Source: a bacterium (GTDB taxonomy: Bacteria; JAJRZV01). Taken from it: DNA of 16,790 nucleotides. Position numbers and translations under genes: made by a program. The DNA lies in assembly GCA_024275095.1 (NCBI GenBank), contig JAJRZV010000126.1, forward strand, positions 1 to 16,790, written 5' to 3'. Shown here piece by piece: positions 7,684-15,725 of the stretch. Under the pieces are notes generated by a model. That model searched no databases. It worked only from the letters and a program-made list of their open reading frames with translations, and was not told the origin of the DNA. Position 1 is the stretch's first letter. Each line of letters opens with the position of its first letter.

Positions 7684-9516
7684 ATGGAGCTCTACTCCAG
7701 TGGAGATATTCTTCTCTTCCGTCGCAGGATTATCTATCTCACTGTTTTGGTTTTCTGCGTGTTTGCGGGTGTCACGTTCAGATTTTTTTACCTCCAGATT
7801 ATCCAGAACCCCCGCTTCAAAGCACTTTCGGAAGAAAACCGGATAAAAACCAAAAGGTTATTTCCAATCCGCGGATTAATATATGATCGGCATCTGCGTC
7901 CAATAGCCGACAATCAACCCTTATATAAAGTGCTCATTCGACCTGAGTACATAAAAAATGAAAAAGAGACAGCCCTGTGGCTTGAAAAAAACCTGAACAT
8001 TTCCCAAAAAGACTTCGAGACCAAGCTCACCAACCACTTAAAAGTTAATCCACCCTTTGTACCCCTTGTTCTCCTGGAAGATGCCACATTTGACCAGGTC
8101 TCAAGAGTGGAAACATCCAAATTCGCTCATCCCGAGCTGGAAGTGGCGGTAGTACCTGTGCGGCACTATCCTTACTCATCTGCTTTTGCTCATGTACTGG
8201 GGTACGTGGGAGAAATCACGCACGACGAACTCAAGCTATACAAACGCTACGGATATCGAATAGGAGATTTTGTCGGCAAGGCCGGAATAGAACTCGCCTT
8301 TGAAAAAAATCTGCACGGCCGCGAGGGAGCCCTCTTTGTTGAAATTGATGCGACAGGTCGAGAACTGCGGGTGGTGAAGGAAATTCCACCTGTCCAGGGA
8401 GATTCGGTAATAACAACTCTCGATCTTCAACTGCAGTTGTATGCTGATAAACTCATGAAAAGCAAATCCGGAGCCTTTGTCGTCATCAATCCTCACTCGG
8501 GGGAAATACTTGCTGCTGGAAGTTATCCATCATTTGATTCAAACATTCCGGCACGACCAAGGCTGCGAAGACAATGGCTCAAACTTTCCAGGTCACCTCT
8601 TCACCCCCTTCTGAACAGGCTTATTCAGGGCTTGTATGCTCCAGGTTCCACTTTCAAACCCGTGGTAGCCCTTGCAGGCCTCGCGGAAAAAATTATAGAC
8701 CCTCAAGAAACCCTGGTGTGCCGGGGACGATACCGAATTGTAAGAAGATGGTTCAGGGATTGGAAACGCTGGGGGCATGGCACCGTCGACATGATCCGTG
8801 CCCTGGCAGTATCGTGTGATGTGTATTTTTATCACCTTGGACTTCTGGTCGGGCCCTGGGAGATTTTCAAGTATGCCAAACTTCTCGGGTTCGGAGAAAC
8901 CACAGGCATTGAAATCCCCGGTGAGAAAACAGGATTTGTCCCCTCTCCATCGTGGAAGGAAAAGGTCATAGGTGAAGGCTGGACAGCGGGTGAAACAGCC
9001 GTTCTATCCATTGGACAGGGGTATATACTCGTCACCCCGCTTCAAATGGCCCTTGCATACGCAGCACTTGTCACGGGCGGGCACATACCTCATCCGTACA
9101 TCGTTTCAGACATCATATCTCCCGATGGAAAAAAAATATGGCATCGAGAACCCGAAATCTTGCGAGATGTTAATATTCAACCAGACGCCCTGGAAATTCT
9201 GAAAGAAGGCCTGTTTGAAGCAGTAAACGCACGAAACGGCACAGGTATCAGGGCCCGATCCCGCATCATCCACATCGCCGGGAAAACAGGTACGGCTCAG
9301 GTCATCGCTTCGCAAAAAGACGAGAAGGAAATACCGGAACACTTGCGTGACCACGCGTGGTTTATAGGAATGGCCCCGGCGGAGGATCCTGAAATCGTTG
9401 TCGCCGTAATTGTGGAACACGGAGGTTCCGGGGGTAAAACGGCTGCTCCCATTGCCCGGGCAATCATAGAAAAATATTTCAGCATACGCTCAGGAGAGTC
9501 CACGGATGTATTTTGA
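7684..9516 (+). CDS. mrdA: penicillin-binding protein 2 (elongation-specific transpeptidase)
   Basis: The product is a 610-residue class B PBP that crosslinks peptidoglycan during elongation together with RodA. It has one N-terminal membrane anchor (about 18-40), then the dimerisation/pedestal region with 'KTKRLFPIRGLIYDRH' (55-70) and 'VGKAGIELAFEKNLHGREG' (197-215). The transpeptidase domain shows all three active-site motifs: S322-T-F-K (nucleophile Ser), S378-C-D and K534-T-G-T. The ATG immediately follows the mreD stop, with an AAGGAAA site 7-8 bases upstream inside mreD. The last 11 bases overlap rodA, as expected for paired RodA-PBP2 synthesis. Confidence 0.97.
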   Translation: MELYSSGDILLFRRRIIYLTVLVFCVFAGVTFRFFYLQIIQNPRFKALSEENRIKTKRLFPIRGLIYDRHLRPIADNQPLYKVLIRPEYIKNEKETALWLEKNLNISQKDFETKLTNHLKVNPPFVPLVLLEDATFDQVSRVETSKFAHPELEVAVVPVRHYPYSSAFAHVLGYVGEITHDELKLYKRYGYRIGDFVGKAGIELAFEKNLHGREGALFVEIDATGRELRVVKEIPPVQGDSVITTLDLQLQLYADKLMKSKSGAFVVINPHSGEILAAGSYPSFDSNIPARPRLRRQWLKLSRSPLHPLLNRLIQGLYAPGSTFKPVVALAGLAEKIIDPQETLVCRGRYRIVRRWFRDWKRWGHGTVDMIRALAVSCDVYFYHLGLLVGPWEIFKYAKLLGFGETTGIEIPGEKTGFVPSPSWKEKVIGEGWTAGETAVLSIGQGYILVTPLQMALAYAALVTGGHIPHPYIVSDIISPDGKKIWHREPEILRDVNIQPDALEILKEGLFEAVNARNGTGIRARSRIIHIAGKTGTAQVIASQKDEKEIPEHLRDHAWFIGMAPAEDPEIVVAVIVEHGGSGGKTAAPIARAIIEKYFSIRSGESTDVF

Positions 9517-10609
9517 ACGCAAGTCTGGCACAGAGCTGGTAGCACCTCTGACTTTGATGGCCATTGTAATGGTGTGCGGTCTCCTGAACTTATCAAGCTC
9601 AACTGCCACCTCGGGGTTTAAAGGACTGCTGGCACGGCAATTCATATGGGACATGTTTGCTGCTGGTATCTTCGTGGCCACGGCTTTCGTAGGCAGACGT
9701 TCCCTGAAAACTTTCGCTTACACCATCTACGCAGCAAGTCTCTTAAGTCTGATAGGGGTACTCATTCACGGCACGGGACCCGGCGATGTAAAACGCTGGC
9801 TCACCCTGGGCCCCTTGAGATTTCAACCCTCCGAATTGACCAAAGCAGGGGTCATCAGCGTAATGGCCGTTTATCTCAGTACAGTTACAGAAAAAGAAAC
9901 CAGGGACCTGTCAAAACTTCTGGGGACAATGTTAGTCAGCGGCGTGCCGGTCATCCTCATTGCTCTGGAACCCGACATAGGAACAGCGGGAGTAGTACTT
10001 CTCTCTGCAGGGTGCCTTCTTCTTATTGCAGGTCTAAACAAACGCACCCTTCTTATACTGACAATCGCTGGCATTGTAGCAATGCCTGTCGTCTGGAAAT
10101 ACGGGCTTAAAGATTACCAGAAGAAACGGATAGAAACCTTTCTCTCACCTGAGAAAGATCCAATGGGTGCAGGGTACCAGAGCATTCAATCCAAAATCAC
10201 AGTAGGCTCCGGGGGACTCTGGGGAAAAGGTTTCCGCAAAGGCACCCAGACTCAGCTTCGCTTCCTGCCCGAGCAACACACCGATTTTGCATTTTCCGTC
10301 TGGGCTGAAGAATGGGGATTTATGGGGTCACTATTTGTTATTGCCATGTATTTTTTTCTTGCATTGATATACGCAGAGGGCGCCGCAAGTGCCCACTCAC
10401 TGGACACCCTGTTTCTCAACGCAGGGGTATGCATACACATTACCCTTCATGCATTTTTTAACCTGGGCATGGTCGCGGGTATGCTGCCCGTTGTAGGTCT
10501 GCCGCTGCCATTTTTCAGTTACGGAGGCTCAACCGCCATTGCCACCGCACTCCTTATGGGTCTGGCAGAAGCCTCAAAAAACGTCTCTCTTTTCGATGCG
10601 CGACTCTGA
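9506..10609 (+). CDS. rodA: peptidoglycan glycosyltransferase RodA (SEDS family)
   Basis: RodA polymerises lipid II into glycan strands in the inner membrane, paired with PBP2. The 367 residues contain around ten hydrophobic segments. SEDS signatures are visible: 'RWLTLGPLRFQPSELTK' (97-113), 'EPDIGTAGV' (155-163), 'EQHTDFAFSVWAEEWG' (256-271; D260 corresponds to the essential Asp) and 'LPLPFFSYGGS' (332-342). The ATG has AGGAGAG at 9492-9498, 7 bases upstream and inside the end of mrdA. It is the last gene of the plus-strand run. The minus-strand prenyltransferase gene ends at the very next base, leaving no room for a dedicated terminator between them. Confidence 0.97.
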   Translation: MYFERKSGTELVAPLTLMAIVMVCGLLNLSSSTATSGFKGLLARQFIWDMFAAGIFVATAFVGRRSLKTFAYTIYAASLLSLIGVLIHGTGPGDVKRWLTLGPLRFQPSELTKAGVISVMAVYLSTVTEKETRDLSKLLGTMLVSGVPVILIALEPDIGTAGVVLLSAGCLLLIAGLNKRTLLILTIAGIVAMPVVWKYGLKDYQKKRIETFLSPEKDPMGAGYQSIQSKITVGSGGLWGKGFRKGTQTQLRFLPEQHTDFAFSVWAEEWGFMGSLFVIAMYFFLALIYAEGAASAHSLDTLFLNAGVCIHITLHAFFNLGMVAGMLPVVGLPLPFFSYGGSTAIATALLMGLAEASKNVSLFDARL

Positions 10610-11518
10610 CTACAACCACTTGTCAACAAACAATCCCGCAACGATAAGAACACCAGCGACTGTTTGCGTTTGAATGGTGGTTGCCTGAGAAGCTACGAGT
10701 TTTGGCGGATTGTCGTAGTTTAACCAGAGATTGGATGTAGCCTTAAGCACCGCGGGGACAGTAATCAATGCGGCAAGTGTGTAATACGAATACACTCCGG
10801 AGATGGCGAGACAGATAATGGAAAGGTAAAACAACATCGCTATCATTGCGTAACCGTAACGGGCTCGAGAAAGTCCCAACCTCACGACAAGATTCCTCTT
10901 ACCTGCGCTCGCATCAGCTTCAAAGTCTGGAAACTCATTGACCCACAAAATATCAGTAACGATAAACCCCATGGGCACTCCCATGAGAAAGTAGGCCCAC
11001 GAAAAAACTCCCTCCACCGCATAACCCGTACCCAGGGTAATCAGCGGTCCGAAAGCGAAGAAAATAACTGCTTCACCAATCCCACGGCTCATGAGTTGAA
11101 TCGGCGCCCAGGAATAGAGAAAACCACACAAAAATCCCACCACCCCGAGAGTAAGCACATGGGGGCGTCCCCTGAAAACCAGGATGCCACCGAACACCCC
11201 GGCCATAGCGAAGCAAAAAAGAGCGAGGTGAAGAATTTCGCGTTTTGTCATGAGGCCTTCAAGAACCACACGCGATCCCCCGGAGAAAGGGGTGGGAAAA
11301 CGATTTATCCGGTCGGACCCTTCTGTGTCGAAATAATCATTGATGACATTGGCTCCGAGGTGTAAAAACATCACCCCGAGCACTGCCAGCAAGCTATTCA
11401 AAAGGTCAAAACTTTGCCCGTATACCCATGCCCACGTCACAGCAATAAGCGCCGGTATTACCGAGGCACTGACGAAAGGAAGTCTCAAAGCCCGAACATA
11501 CACACCCGCCTTCTTCAT
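10610..11518 (-). CDS. UbiA-family prenyltransferase, MenA-like
   Basis: This 302-residue polytopic membrane protein belongs to the UbiA superfamily, which attaches polyprenyl chains to aromatic acceptors. The first Asp-rich motif is 'NVINDYFDTEGSD' (57-69), followed by 'GGSRVVLEG'. The second is 'NEFPDFEADASAGKRNLVV' in the C-terminal half. The NEFPDxExD form is typical of MenA (1,4-dihydroxy-2-naphthoate polyprenyltransferase, menaquinone synthesis), so MenA is the best guess. No other men gene is nearby to confirm the acceptor, and other UbiA members remain possible. The start is well set: a GGAGGT site sits 6 bases before the ATG. It follows rmlD in the same direction after 85 bases. Confidence 0.85.
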   Translation of the reverse strand: MKKAGVYVRALRLPFVSASVIPALIAVTWAWVYGQSFDLLNSLLAVLGVMFLHLGANVINDYFDTEGSDRINRFPTPFSGGSRVVLEGLMTKREILHLALFCFAMAGVFGGILVFRGRPHVLTLGVVGFLCGFLYSWAPIQLMSRGIGEAVIFFAFGPLITLGTGYAVEGVFSWAYFLMGVPMGFIVTDILWVNEFPDFEADASAGKRNLVVRLGLSRARYGYAMIAMLFYLSIICLAISGVYSYYTLAALITVPAVLKATSNLWLNYDNPPKLVASQATTIQTQTVAGVLIVAGLFVDKWL

Positions 11519-11603
11519 ACCAAAACCTCCGAATCATTAAAAATTCTTCTATAAAATTAGCAACAGCTCTGCAATAGAGTCAATGCCGGCCGTGTCTTCA
11601 ATA
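11519..11603 (-). promoter_or_regulatory. spacer upstream of the MenA-like gene with possible weak promoter
   Basis: The 85-base gap between rmlD and the prenyltransferase gene contains GGAGGT just before the start. On the minus strand it also has a TTGACT (complement of 11578-11583) followed about 18 bases on by an AT-rich stretch (TAATTTTATAG) that could act as a poor -10. Independent transcription is possible but unproven. No hairpin terminator for rmlD is evident. Confidence 0.3.
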
Positions 11604-12443
11604 TCAAAGCATGCTCATGTACCTGCGGAGTGCATCCCGCCACGAAGGGAGCAGCCCGGGTTTGACTTCACTCGCGAGAGCGGAATACCGGGGCCTTTTT
11701 GCTTTTCGCTTGAGATGTGCCCATGTCACTTCACGAATTTGCGCCCGAATGCCTGCAACAGCGAGAATCTCCCTGCCCACCTTCACCCATGAAACAGCGC
11801 CCTCATTTGCCATGTGGATTATGCCCGAAGGTTTCTCGGCGAGTATCCCCAAAATTCCTTTCGCCAGATCAAATGTGAATGTGGGGGAGAGCACGTGATC
11901 CTGAACCAGTGTCACCTCTCCCTTTTCTCGAGCAGCTGTTAGTACAAATAGAACAAAGTTATAGGCTCCTTTCCCTTCAAACGATGGCCCGTAAAGTCCT
12001 GATGTTCTTACTACCAGGGCGGAAGGAGAATTGCTGAGAACCAGGTGCTCTCCCGCAAGCTTGCTCACACCGTAAATGCTCACAGGGAAAGGATGGTCTG
12101 ACTCCACGTATGGACTGTTTTTACCGCCGTCAAACACGTAATCCGTGCTGATATGGATAAAGTAGACGCCCCTTTTATGGCACTCTGCAGCCATAAAACC
12201 CGGAGCCACTGCATTAACAGCGAATGCCTGTAGAGGCCGGTCTTCACATCCATCAACGTCTGTATAAGCAGCACAGTTGATGACCACATCAGGGTTGACT
12301 TCCTCCACTGCTCTGACAAAATCCTCGGTGCGGGTAACATCCACATCTTTTTCGCTTCTTGCTTCCAGAACCACATCATCTGCAGCTACCATTTGAAAAG
12401 CCGTTCCAAGTTGCCCGGTACTTCCCGTTACAAGAACACGCAT
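11604..12443 (-). CDS. rfbD: dTDP-4-dehydrorhamnose reductase (RmlD/RfbD-type)
   Basis: The product is an extended short-chain dehydrogenase of about 279 residues. RmlD reduces dTDP-4-keto-L-rhamnose to dTDP-L-rhamnose for LPS or capsule glycans. Seen are the N-terminal NAD(P)-binding turn 'VTGSTGQLG', 'CAAYTDVDGCEDRP', 'ISTDYVFDG' and the catalytic YxxxK in 'YGVSKLAGE'. All are typical RmlD sequences. The ATG at 12443 is preferred over a GTG six bases upstream because AGGGGG (12454-12449) lies 5 bases before the ATG but would abut the GTG. No rmlA, rmlB or rmlC is in the window, so it is an orphan copy, and a related sugar-nucleotide reductase role is possible. Confidence 0.9.
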   Translation of the reverse strand: MRVLVTGSTGQLGTAFQMVAADDVVLEARSEKDVDVTRTEDFVRAVEEVNPDVVINCAAYTDVDGCEDRPLQAFAVNAVAPGFMAAECHKRGVYFIHISTDYVFDGGKNSPYVESDHPFPVSIYGVSKLAGEHLVLSNSPSALVVRTSGLYGPSFEGKGAYNFVLFVLTAAREKGEVTLVQDHVLSPTFTFDLAKGILGILAEKPSGIIHMANEGAVSWVKVGREILAVAGIRAQIREVTWAHLKRKAKRPRYSALASEVKPGLLPSWRDALRRYMSML

Positions 12444-12541
12444 CAGCACCCCCTACATCCTCAGGCAATAAACATTTATAATTGCATAAATCATCCCTGG
12501 TGTCAGGTCATATTACCAGGGCTACCTGAGGAGGACAAGGC
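12444..12541. promoter_or_regulatory. divergent promoter region between rmlD and mltG
   Basis: This is the only divergent gap in the window. On the plus strand a perfect TATAAT lies at 12477-12482 without a good -35. On the minus strand an overlapping TATAAA (12480-12475) has CTGACA about 20 bases upstream. The gap also holds two nested inverted repeats (listed separately). Strong ribosome sites flank it: GAGGAGG at 12528-12534 for the mltG GTG start and AGGGGG for rmlD. Promoter activity is inferred from gene orientation and the AT-rich core. Confidence 0.5.
12495..12521. repeat. 7-bp perfect inverted repeat, possible operator or leader hairpin
   Basis: CCCTGGT (12495-12501) and ACCAGGG (12515-12521) are perfect inverted copies separated by 13 bases. 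They lie just downstream of the plus-strand -10 box and across the likely -35 zone of the rmlD promoter. They could be a repressor site or a short hairpin in the mltG leader. An outer pair, TCCTCAGG (12458-12465) and CCTGAGGA (12525-12532), encloses them. The inner loop has no T-run after it, so it is not a typical terminator. Confidence 0.4.
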
Positions 12542-13594
12542 GTGAAAAAATGGATAGACAAATACCCGCCGCTTCATGAACGTTCCTACTGGAAGAAAAT
12601 CGTCAAAACATTTAAATATTTCCTTGCGTTTATACCCGTTGCCGGTATTGTCTGCGTGTTTTTCCTCCCCCGTTTTCTCGGTGAAGAAAAAATCGTGCTT
12701 GTGGAAAGAGGCCAGTCTCTCAAATCAGTTGCTCAGGTGCTCGAGAAGGAGAAGCTGATAATTGACGACCGCCTTTTCACCGTCGCCGGCCGCATTATGG
12801 GTCTCAGCAAACACATTCAGGCAGGAGAATACCTCATTTCCCCGTTAGAACCGCCTTACAAAATTCTCAGAAAACTTGCACGGGGAGAGGCCCTGCTTCA
12901 TAAGGTTGTTATACCTGAGGGTTCCAACCTCTTCGATATTGCCAGCGCTCTCGAAAAAGCAGGGGTCTGCAGCGGAAAAGAATTTCTCAAGAAAGCCACT
13001 GACAGAAAATTTTTACAGACACTGGGTATCAAGGCTGCAAGCGCAGAAGGTTTCCTGTTTCCGGATACGTATTACTTCCGCCGGGGCACATCACCAGAGG
13101 AAGTCATATCACGCATGGTTGACAACTTCCGAACACGCATCACACCTTCCATGAAAAAAAGGTTGAAAGAACTCGGCTTTTCGCTTTTCGAAATCATTAC
13201 GCTCGCGAGCATCATCGAAAAAGAAACAAGCATAGACAAAGAGCGACCCCTGGTCTCTGCAGTATTTCACAATCGGCTGAAACTGAACATGCCTCTTCAG
13301 GCGGATCCCACGGTCATATACGGGCTTAAAAAATTCGGCCAGCGACTGAGAAAAGCCGACCTTCGTTCACGCAATCCATACAACACGTATATCTATCGGG
13401 GGTTGCCTCCGGGACCAATCTGCAACCCGGGACTCAAATCCATACATGCAGCACTTTACCCGGCTGACGCAGATTACCTCTATTTCGTCTCAAAAAATGA
13501 CGGAACACACGACTTTTCACGCACACTGCGAGAACACAATCGAAAGGTCTACGAATACCAGATCAAACCCTATCTACAAAAGCGCAGACAGTAA
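12542..13594 (+). CDS. mltG: endolytic murein transglycosylase MltG
   Basis: MltG (YceG family) cleaves nascent glycan strands at the inner membrane and is thought to set chain length. The 350 residues start with a basic cytoplasmic segment and one membrane anchor (about 26-44). A LysM-like region follows (about 50-120, including 'VERGQSLKSVAQVLEKEKLI'), then the catalytic domain. The family motif 'LASIIEKET' contains the probable catalytic Glu at residue 226. 'PLQADPTVIYGLKK', 'NPYNTYIYRGLPPGPICNPG' and 'YLYFVSKNDGTHDFS' are further hallmarks. GTG at 12542 follows GAGGAGG by 7 bases. Two bases separate its stop from the converging HhH gene. Its role complements the mre-rodA cluster, but it has its own promoter region. 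Confidence 0.97.
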   Translation: MKKWIDKYPPLHERSYWKKIVKTFKYFLAFIPVAGIVCVFFLPRFLGEEKIVLVERGQSLKSVAQVLEKEKLIIDDRLFTVAGRIMGLSKHIQAGEYLISPLEPPYKILRKLARGEALLHKVVIPEGSNLFDIASALEKAGVCSGKEFLKKATDRKFLQTLGIKAASAEGFLFPDTYYFRRGTSPEEVISRMVDNFRTRITPSMKKRLKELGFSLFEIITLASIIEKETSIDKERPLVSAVFHNRLKLNMPLQADPTVIYGLKKFGQRLRKADLRSRNPYNTYIYRGLPPGPICNPGLKSIHAALYPADADYLYFVSKNDGTHDFSRTLREHNRKVYEYQIKPYLQKRRQ

Positions 13595-13596
13595 AC

Positions 13597-14118
13597 TTAA
13601 CTCTTCTGTTCGTTTTTACACCGGCGGTAATACTCGAATATACGACCAGTCGTTTTCACTCCCACACCCCTGGGCCATGGCTCGCCTCTTGAGAACGCAC
13701 CGGACGCTATGTCCCCCGCGATGAGAGCTGCCCTGGACGGGCCGATGCCGGGAATAGTTGAAAGTTCACGCACAGAGGCATCTCTCAAGCACTTTTTTAA
13801 TCCGAGTGCGCGCAGCACTTGTACGTGCATTGGTTTCTGCCCGGGTTGCTCATCAGGATAAGGCACATACGCGCGACAACCGTTACACACTTCTACATTC
13901 TTTTCGAGGTCCACCGGCACCACGAGTCCGCTTCCACAGGCAATCAGGTCTGAAAAATGAGGTTTTTCGGTGAAAGTACAAATTAAAGGTTCAACGACAT
14001 TTCCCTCCACACGTGCAATAAAAATTTTCTCCGGAGAAGGAGCTATGACAAGGCGTGTTAACGACCACAAACTGCCCAGCACAGCAATGCAGAGCGGAAA
14101 AAGAAAACCCAAATTCAA
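13597..14118 (-). CDS. membrane-anchored helix-hairpin-helix (ComEA-like) protein
   Basis: The protein is small, with one membrane segment near its N-terminus ('GFLFPLCIAVLGSLW'). A middle region has a CxxC pair ('EVCNGCRAY') and other Cys residues. A C-terminal helix-hairpin-helix unit follows, with 'LSTIPGIGPSRAALIAGDIA', the double-HhH pattern of ComEA, which binds DNA during uptake. ComEA-type proteins usually lack the intervening Cys region, so this is a ComEA relative of unclear role. The start is uncertain. An ATG at 14199 would overlap cimA by 76 bases and give a low-complexity N-terminus with no ribosome site. TTG at 14118, 6 bases after the cimA stop, is preferred here. It is the third gene of the lysC-cimA unit. 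Confidence 0.65.
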   Translation of the reverse strand: MNLGFLFPLCIAVLGSLWSLTRLVIAPSPEKIFIARVEGNVVEPLICTFTEKPHFSDLIACGSGLVVPVDLEKNVEVCNGCRAYVPYPDEQPGQKPMHVQVLRALGLKKCLRDASVRELSTIPGIGPSRAALIAGDIASGAFSRGEPWPRGVGVKTTGRIFEYYRRCKNEQKS

Positions 14119-14123
14119 AAATT

Positions 14124-15725
14124 TCAGGTTTTCTTTCTCTGTCGTCTGCGCTTTTCCTTGTTGAGCTTGTACTCCACGCTGTCCAGAAGAGCCTGCCATG
14201 ATGCTTCGATAATATTTTGACTCACTCCCACGGTGGTCCAGGTTTCCTCTCCGTCTCCCGAGACAATAAGCACGCGCACCACAGATGCTGTGCCTTTGCC
14301 CTCGGGAATAACCCTCACCTTGAAATCTTCGAGTTTCAATTCTCGAAGTTCAGGGTAAAACTTCTCAAGCGCTTTCCTCAACGCGTTGTCCAGTGCATTA
14401 ACTGGACCGTTGCCTTCAGCAGCAGTGTGTTCTACATTGCCGTCCACTTCGACCATAATCGTGGCCTCCGAACGAGGCGGCTCACCCAATCTTGTTTTTT
14501 CATCAATTACCCTGAACCCCCGGAACCTGAAAAAGCGCCGCATGCGCCGTTTTACTCGCCGAATGAAAAGTTCCAGGGAAGCATCCGCACCCTCAAACTG
14601 GTAGCCTTCAGATTCCAGCTCTTTAATTCGTTCAAGTATCTTGGCGAGCTGTGGATCCTCCTCACTCAAATCCAGCCCCAGTTCCCTGGCTTTGAGAACA
14701 AGATTACTGCGTCCTGCAAGGTCGGAAACAATAATACGATTCTGATTACCCACAAGAGAAGGATCTATGTGCTCATAGGTGGTGGGGTCCTTGAGCACTG
14801 CACTTGCGTGGATACCACCCTTGTGTGCAAACGCGTTGTCACCTACATAAGGTTGATGTTTGTCTGGAGGAAGATTGGCCATTTCGTAAACAAAAATGGA
14901 CACCTCTCTTAACTTTCTAAGATCCCTTGAATCCAGGCACCTGTAACCCATCTTCAACTGAAGATCGGGGATAATGGCACACAAATCTGCATTGCCACAG
15001 CGTTCACCAATACCGTTAATCGTACCCTGAACGTGGACAACACCCGCGCGCACGGCTGCGATACTGTTGGCCACCGCGAGACCACCATCGTTGTGCGCAT
15101 GGATACCAAGGGGTACGTTCACTTCTTTTGCCGTGTCCTTAACGATTTCTTCAATCTCCCAGGGCAAAGAACCTCCATTGGTGTCACACAGCACAATGAC
15201 ATCCACACCAGCCTCTACAGCAACTTTCAAACACTTTAAAGCATAGGCGCGGTTGGATTTAAACCCGTCAAAATAGTGTTCTGGATCGAAAATGACCATG
15301 TCTGCACGCTTTTTCAGATACGCAATGGTGTCACTGATCATTCTCAGGTTCTCATCAAGCGAAGTTCTCAGTGCTTTTGTGACGTGAAAATCCCAGGTTT
15401 TACCGACAATGGTAAAAACGCCAACATCCGCTTCCAAAAGGGCACGAACGTTCGAGTCTTTCTCTACCTTTACACGCGGACGCCTGGTGGAACCAAAAGC
15501 GGCAATGCGACACTTGCGCAAATTTAGCGATTTTACCTCACGGAAATAGCTGGCATCCTTGGGATTGGAGCCCGGCCAGCCGCCCTCCACGAAATGGATC
15601 CCCAGATCGTCCAGGACTTCGGTAATTTTCAGTTTGTCGTGAAGTGAGAATGAAACGTCTGCAGCCTGAGCGCCGTCGCGCAGGGTTGTATCGTAAACGT
15701 AAATACGCCTGGACCTGGGAGACAT
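14124..15725 (-). CDS. cimA: (R)-citramalate synthase
   Basis: CimA condenses pyruvate with acetyl-CoA to citramalate, which opens the threonine-independent route to isoleucine. The 533-residue length and sequence fit the long citramalate synthase type within the isopropylmalate/homocitrate synthase family. '[10 protein letters not shown]' (11-20) holds the catalytic Arg/Asp. '[15 protein letters not shown]' carries the metal-binding HxH (209, 211), and '[12 protein letters not shown]' follows with the metal-ligand Asn. The C-terminal part (about 400-520) is the regulatory LeuA-dimer type domain. The ATG shares one base with the lysC stop (TAATG), with only a weak ribosome site, so coupled translation is likely. 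2-Isopropylmalate or homocitrate synthase is the alternative reading, made less likely by '[13 protein letters not shown]'. Confidence 0.94.
   Translation of the reverse strand: MSPRSRRIYVYDTTLRDGAQAADVSFSLHDKLKITEVLDDLGIHFVEGGWPGSNPKDASYFREVKSLNLRKCRIAAFGSTRRPRVKVEKDSNVRALLEADVGVFTIVGKTWDFHVTKALRTSLDENLRMISDTIAYLKKRADMVIFDPEHYFDGFKSNRAYALKCLKVAVEAGVDVIVLCDTNGGSLPWEIEEIVKDTAKEVNVPLGIHAHNDGGLAVANSIAAVRAGVVHVQGTINGIGERCGNADLCAIIPDLQLKMGYRCLDSRDLRKLREVSIFVYEMANLPPDKHQPYVGDNAFAHKGGIHASAVLKDPTTYEHIDPSLVGNQNRIIVSDLAGRSNLVLKARELGLDLSEEDPQLAKILERIKELESEGYQFEGADASLELFIRRVKRRMRRFFRFRGFRVIDEKTRLGEPPRSEATIMVEVDGNVEHTAAEGNGPVNALDNALRKALEKFYPELRELKLEDFKVRVIPEGKGTASVVRVLIVSGDGEETWTTVGVSQNIIEASWQALLDSVEYKLNKEKRRRQRKKT

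Noticed and set aside
13580-13625. Bidirectional terminator at the mltG/HhH convergence
   Set aside because: Only a 4-base ACAG/CTGT pairing is present; the T-rich stretch after it lies inside the HhH coding region.
14217-14912. 231-codon open frame on the plus strand antisense to cimA
   Set aside because: It lies fully within the well-supported cimA gene, its translation shows no recognisable domain and is rich in Phe/His/Asn as expected for an antisense shadow, and it has no ribosome site.
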